The notes beneath the pieces are model-generated. The model ran no database searches. It worked only from the letters and a program-made list of their open reading frames with translations, and had not been told where the DNA came from. The position numbers and the translations under genes were made by a program. Positions 60,509 to 64,000 of a stretch of 64,000 bases of DNA are shown here, in pieces; position 1 is the stretch's first letter; the number at the start of each line of letters is the position of its first letter. The DNA lies in the NCBI RefSeq assembly GCF_022059845.1, contig NZ_CP091852.1, positions 186,001-250,000 of the forward strand, written 5' to 3'. This DNA comes from Terrirubrum flagellatum. Lineage in GTDB: Bacteria; Pseudomonadota; Alphaproteobacteria; Rhizobiales; Beijerinckiaceae.

Positions 60509-60766
60509 ATGTCAGACCCAACGTCTCTCAAAACCGCCACGCTTCATCGCATTGATCCCGGCCGCAACATGGCGCGCTATTACACGGTGTCGGTCGAGAT
60601 CGCCCTGTTCGATTCCTGGTCCTGCACGCGCTGCTTCGGCCGCATTGGCTCACGCGGCGGGCGCGTGATGATCGGGCTGCATGAAAGCTACGAAGCGGCG
60701 CAATCGGAATTGCGCGCCATCCTCCGCCGCAAGACGGCCCGCGGCTACCGGCCTGTCGGGCCCTGA
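60509..60766 (+). CDS. WGR-domain protein
   Basis: An 85-residue protein made of a single WGR-like domain. The WGR core appears as CFGRIGSRGGRVMI, the Trp being replaced by Phe. Single-domain WGR proteins are frequent on rhizobial plasmids and integrated elements, with a proposed nucleic-acid-binding role. The ATG at 60509 is preferred; an upstream in-frame start at 60446 adds 21 residues without similarity. It is followed 52 bases later by the DUF1612-like gene, a pair familiar from mobile replicons. Confidence 0.8.
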   Translation: MSDPTSLKTATLHRIDPGRNMARYYTVSVEIALFDSWSCTRCFGRIGSRGGRVMIGLHESYEAAQSELRAILRRKTARGYRPVGP

Positions 60767-60818
60767 GCGCCTCCGTCGCGACGGGTTCAGCGCATCCGAA
60801 TCGCGCTAAGATTGCGGG

Positions 60819-61922
60819 ATGCGCGGCGTCCGCTACGTCATTCCCGCGCCGGTCGCGCCGGCCCTGCTCTCCCCGCTCGCGGCGGCTGAGGACGCCGTTG
60901 CGCGGCTCGATGAGCGTCTTGCATCGAGCCCGATCCGGGCCGGCTGGGTGGCGCGCACCGATTTCGCCGACGCCTGCGCGAGCATCGGGCTCACGGGCGA
61001 ACTCGTGCTGGCCGAAGATCTGGTGCTGCATGACGCCGGCATGAATGTCAGGGCGCCGACCCATGAGCTCACGCAGGCGCATGCGATCCTGTCGGCGCGC
61101 CGACGTGTCGCGTCTGCGAAGCCCGCCTGGGCTCTGTCGGCGAGCGGGTTTGAGCTGCTGTGCGGGCGGGCGGAATCGTCCGCCACCGCGGAGGATCCGG
61201 ATCGGCGCGGCAAGCCCGGCATTTCCGGGGCGACGCGATCAACGGGTTCTGACGCCGATGACGATGCGGCGCTGGCGGAAGCTTTCGCCGCGGTCGATGC
61301 CGCTCTGGCGAATGCGGAGCGCGCATTGACGGAGACCGCGCCGCGCCGGCGCGATCCGCTGATCTACGACACGGATCACGATGAAGAGGCGCAGCTCGCG
61401 CAGTGGCGTTCGATCGTCGAGCAGACGGCGACGCTGCCGCCGACGCTCGCCGCCGCGCTCGCTGGCGATGCGTGGGAGGCGCTCAACCCCACGCCCGCCT
61501 CCTGGCTTGGCCGTCTGCTGCCTGCGGCGCTTCTGCGCGCCCGCGGCAAAACGAGAACTCATCTCGCCGCGCTCAGCGTCGGGCTGCGCGCCATCCCGCG
61601 CGAGCGTCGGCGCAGCCCGGACCAGACCACGCGTCTGGCCGCGTGGCTGGAAGCATTGACGGCGGCCGCCAATGGCGGCCTCAAGGATCACGATCGCTGG
61701 CTGTCGGCGCGAACCGTGCTGATGCGAAAATGCGAAGGGCGACGTTCGACGTCGAAGCTGCCGGCGCTGATTGATTTCGTTCTGAGCCGCCCGCTCGTCA
61801 GCGCCGCCATGGTTGCGGAGGAGCTTGCGGTCACGCCGCGCGCCGCGCTCGATCTCATCGCCGAACTCAATCTGCGCGAGACGACGGGACGCGGACGCTA
61901 TCGCGCCTGGGGAGTGCTGTAG
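60819..61922 (+). CDS. RHE_PE00001 / DUF1612-like protein with C-terminal helix-turn-helix
   Basis: A 367-residue protein. The N-terminus LSPLAAAEDAVARLDERLASS and the ELVLAEDLVLHDAGMNVRAPTHELTQAHA block match the rhizobial RHE_PE00001 family, known mostly from plasmids and symbiotic or conjugative islands. The last 70 residues (AAMVAEELAVTPRAALDLIAELNLRE) form a probable helix-turn-helix. The middle (about 130-200) is Ala/Asp-rich linker. No biochemical function is known. With the WGR gene upstream it may be a relic of a plasmid or island. Confidence 0.78.
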   Translation: MRGVRYVIPAPVAPALLSPLAAAEDAVARLDERLASSPIRAGWVARTDFADACASIGLTGELVLAEDLVLHDAGMNVRAPTHELTQAHAILSARRRVASAKPAWALSASGFELLCGRAESSATAEDPDRRGKPGISGATRSTGSDADDDAALAEAFAAVDAALANAERALTETAPRRRDPLIYDTDHDEEAQLAQWRSIVEQTATLPPTLAAALAGDAWEALNPTPASWLGRLLPAALLRARGKTRTHLAALSVGLRAIPRERRRSPDQTTRLAAWLEALTAAANGGLKDHDRWLSARTVLMRKCEGRRSTSKLPALIDFVLSRPLVSAAMVAEELAVTPRAALDLIAELNLRETTGRGRYRAWGVL

Positions 61923-61931
61923 AAGCTCGCG

Positions 61932-62972
61932 TTAGCCGTTCGCGATGTTCCAGCCGATTTCGGCGACCGGCGCGGCATAGAGCCCGACCTCGCGCGCCAA
62001 TTCATGCGCGGCGTTGTTCTGCAGCGAACGCGCATAAACGCCCTGCAGGATCGCAGCTCCGCGAAACATCGAGAAGGCGAGAAAGTAAGGCCAGTTCGGA
62101 ATGCTCTCGCGACCGGTGAGCCGGCAATAGCGCGCGACATAGGTCTTCTCATCGGGGATGCCGAGGCCGGAGATGTCGATGTCAGCGAACCCGCCGCAGC
62201 CCTTCATCCAGCGCGGGAGATAATAGGGCATGCAGTTGTAGCCGAGATCGCAGAGCGGATGGCCGATCGTCGCGAGCTCCCAGTCGAGCACGGCGAGCGG
62301 CCTCGGCTCGGTCGGATGGAAGATCATGTTCTCGAGCCGGAAATCGCCATGGGCGATGCCGGTTTCATCTTCTTCAGGCGCATGCGCTTCCAGCCAGGCG
62401 CCGAGCCGGTCCATGGCCGGAATGTCATGCGTCTTCGACGCATGGAACTGTCGCGACCAGCGTGCGACCTGACGGCGGACATAGCCCGCCGGCTTGCCGA
62501 AATCTTCAAGCCCCGCCACGCGCCAGTCGGCCTTGTGAAGCGCCGCCATCGTGTCCTGCATCGCGTCGTAGATCGCAACGCGTTCCGCGACGCTGAGGCC
62601 GGGCAGCGTCGTGTCGCGGAAGATGCGGCCTTCGACGAAATCCATGACGAAAAAATTGGTGCCGATCACGGAGGGATCTTCGCACAGCACGCGCGTGCGT
62701 GGCGTTGGAACCTGTCCGTGCAGCGCCTTCATCACGCGATGCTCGCGCTCGACCATGTGCGCGGATTGCAGCAGCGTTCCCGGCGGCTTCTTGCGCAGCA
62801 CCCAGCGATGGCCGTTCGCGCTGAGCAAATAGGTCGGGTTCGATTGTCCGCCCTGGATGCGCTCGATCTGCAGCGGCGCGCGCATCTCGGGCAGATGCGG
62901 CCCGAGAAAATCCGCGAGACGTTCCGCGTCGAGCGCGTGCGGATCGGCGGCCGTCTTCTCCGTCACTTCCAT
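61932..62972 (-). CDS. Phosphotransferase family protein (APH-like, ACAD10/11 N-terminal type)
   Basis: A 346-residue kinase-fold protein. The catalytic motif is HGDFRLENMIF near residue 206 and the metal-binding block is LDWELATIGHPLCDLGYN. N-terminal IQGGQSNPTYLL is the nucleotide-binding strand-loop. In bacteria these proteins occur beside acyl-CoA dehydrogenases and are thought to phosphorylate 4-hydroxyacyl-type substrates, as human ACAD10/11 do. That fits this location, eleven bases downstream of an acyl-CoA dehydrogenase gene. Confidence 0.9.
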   Translation of the reverse strand: MEVTEKTAADPHALDAERLADFLGPHLPEMRAPLQIERIQGGQSNPTYLLSANGHRWVLRKKPPGTLLQSAHMVEREHRVMKALHGQVPTPRTRVLCEDPSVIGTNFFVMDFVEGRIFRDTTLPGLSVAERVAIYDAMQDTMAALHKADWRVAGLEDFGKPAGYVRRQVARWSRQFHASKTHDIPAMDRLGAWLEAHAPEEDETGIAHGDFRLENMIFHPTEPRPLAVLDWELATIGHPLCDLGYNCMPYYLPRWMKGCGGFADIDISGLGIPDEKTYVARYCRLTGRESIPNWPYFLAFSMFRGAAILQGVYARSLQNNAAHELAREVGLYAAPVAEIGWNIANG

Positions 62973-62982
62973 GCGCTCAGCC

Positions 62983-64000
62983 TCACCATGGCTTCGCCGG
63001 CAATTCGCGCGCGAGTTCGAGCTTAGCTATCCCTGCGAGATGCACCTCGTCGGGCCCGTCGGTGAAACGCACGGCGCGCGCGAAGGTCCATGCGCCGGCA
63101 AGCCCGAAATCATCGGAGACGCCGGCGCCGCCATGAACCTGTATGGCGCGATCGAGCACGCGGAACGCCGCGTTCGGCGCAACCACCTTGATCATGGCGA
63201 TTTCGGCGCGCGCCGCCTTGTTGCCGACGGTGTCCATCATGTGCGCCGCCTTGAGCGTGAGCAGGCGCGCCTGCTCAATATCGCAGCGGGAGAGCGCAAT
63301 CGCCTCGCGGATCGTTCCCTGTTCGGCGAGCAGCTTGCCGAACGCCGTGCGTTGTCTGACGCGCGCGATCATCGCTTCAAGCCCGCGCTCGGCGACGCCG
63401 ATCATGCGCATGCAATGATGGATGCGTCCTGGCCCAAGCCGTCCCTGCGCGATCTCGAAGCCGCGGCCTTCGCCAAGCAGCATGTTCGACAAGGGAACAT
63501 GAACGTCTTTGTATTCGATCTCGAAATGGCCGCAGGGCGCATGCTCGTAGCCGAACACGGTGAGCGAGCGGACAAGTCGCACGCCGGGCGCGTCCTTCGG
63601 CACGAGGATCATCGAGTGGCGTTGATGGCGCGGACCATCGGGGTCCGACAGGCCCATGACGATGAGCAGCTTGCAGCGATTGTCGCCCCCGCCCGACGTC
63701 CACCATTTGCGGCCGTTGAGCACATATTCGCCGCCGCGTCGCTCGATGCGCAGCCGCATGTTGGTCGCGTCCGACGATGCAACGTCGGGCTCGGTCATGG
63801 AGAAAGCGGAGCGGATTTCGCCGCGCAGCAGCGGCGCGAGCCAGCGCTCCTTGTGTTCCGCCGTTCCGTAGCGCTCCAGCACCTCCATATTGCCGGTGTC
63901 GGGCGCCGAGCAGTTGAAAACTTCAGGGCCGATATAGGAGCGGCCCATGATCTCGCAGAGCGGGGCGTAGTCGAAATTGGAGAGGCCGGCGCCCTCATGG
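62983..64000 (-). CDS. Acyl-CoA dehydrogenase (5' end outside window)
   Basis: A partial gene: the frame is open to the window edge, giving about 339 residues of the C-terminal part. It has the FAD block [19 protein letters not shown], the middle domain ([10 protein letters not shown]), and the C-terminal [21 protein letters not shown] with TDGPDEVHL. This is the long-chain/ACAD11-type family. It lies directly upstream of the phosphotransferase gene, a pairing known for 4-hydroxyacyl-CoA breakdown. Confidence 0.92.
   Translation of the reverse strand, partial: HEGAGLSNFDYAPLCEIMGRSYIGPEVFNCSAPDTGNMEVLERYGTAEHKERWLAPLLRGEIRSAFSMTEPDVASSDATNMRLRIERRGGEYVLNGRKWWTSGGGDNRCKLLIVMGLSDPDGPRHQRHSMILVPKDAPGVRLVRSLTVFGYEHAPCGHFEIEYKDVHVPLSNMLLGEGRGFEIAQGRLGPGRIHHCMRMIGVAERGLEAMIARVRQRTAFGKLLAEQGTIREAIALSRCDIEQARLLTLKAAHMMDTVGNKAARAEIAMIKVVAPNAAFRVLDRAIQVHGGAGVSDDFGLAGAWTFARAVRFTDGPDEVHLAGIAKLELARELPAKPW

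Overview
The window is about 64 kb of GC-rich DNA with strong G/C-ended codon use. It looks like a chromosome (or large replicon) segment of an alphaproteobacterium, most likely Hyphomicrobiales (Rhizobiales). Clues are an nrtR-nadABC locus, a DUF1236 protein, a rhizobial-type plasmid/island protein family (RHE_PE00001/DUF1612-like) next to a WGR-domain protein, and a palindromic intergenic repeat of a type common in this order. The genus cannot be fixed from sequence alone. No tRNA, rRNA, CRISPR array, transposase or integrase was seen.

Layout. (1) 1-6.7 kb: a plus-strand catabolic block with a [2Fe-2S] ferredoxin, class III CoA-transferase, DUF35 protein, thiolase-fold partner, SDR, single-subunit Rieske oxygenase, MaoC-like hydratase and ThuA-like protein, closed by a convergent Rieske ferredoxin. 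(2) 7-12.6 kb: an acyl-CoA dehydrogenase divergent from an acetoin/2-oxoacid dehydrogenase-type E1alpha-E1beta-E2 operon, then a GntR/FCD repressor. (3) 13-19 kb: a flavoprotein, two hot-dog proteins, an acyl-CoA ligase and a SnoaL-like protein, with a convergent second ligase. (4) 19.6-24.9 kb: a branched-chain-type (HAAT) ABC transporter and an SDR. (5) 24.9-29.3 kb: nadC, nadB, nadA and their Nudix-like repressor nrtR, with tandem operators. (6) 29.4-36.2 kb: a carbohydrate-type ABC transporter whose operon contains an argininosuccinate-lyase-like enzyme and a metallo-beta-lactamase-fold hydrolase. (7) 36.4-45.3 kb: an EamA exporter with a MocR regulator, a large LAL-type LuxR regulator, a GFA protein and several small hypothetical genes. 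(8) 45.4-50.8 kb: a hybrid sensor kinase, an SDR, a GlcD-type flavin oxidase with a TetR regulator, and an alpha/beta hydrolase. (9) 51-60.4 kb: fdxA divergent from a four-subunit 2-oxoacid:ferredoxin oxidoreductase (VorB-like), an AMP-forming ligase and a second HAAT transporter. (10) 60.5-64 kb: WGR and DUF1612-like proteins, then a phosphotransferase and an acyl-CoA dehydrogenase that runs off the window.

Functional picture. Most of the window handles CoA thioesters: three AMP-forming ligases, a CoA-transferase, two acyl-CoA dehydrogenases, three MaoC/hot-dog proteins, four SDRs and two HAAT importers. Blocks 1-3 can be read as one pathway for an imported, probably cyclic or aromatic carboxylic acid: activation, oxidation by the Rieske system, hydration, and side-chain cleavage by the DUF35/thiolase-fold pair. 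Its substrate is unknown. TTGTAT half-sites recur at the promoters of these blocks, and a TTGT-N6-ACAA palindrome lies at the GntR/FCD gene, so a shared regulon is plausible but unproven. Block 9 joins 2-oxoacid oxidation to reduced ferredoxin with an importer and a ligase, which is unusual in a presumably aerobic alphaproteobacterium. The nad block is a standard NAD synthesis regulon.
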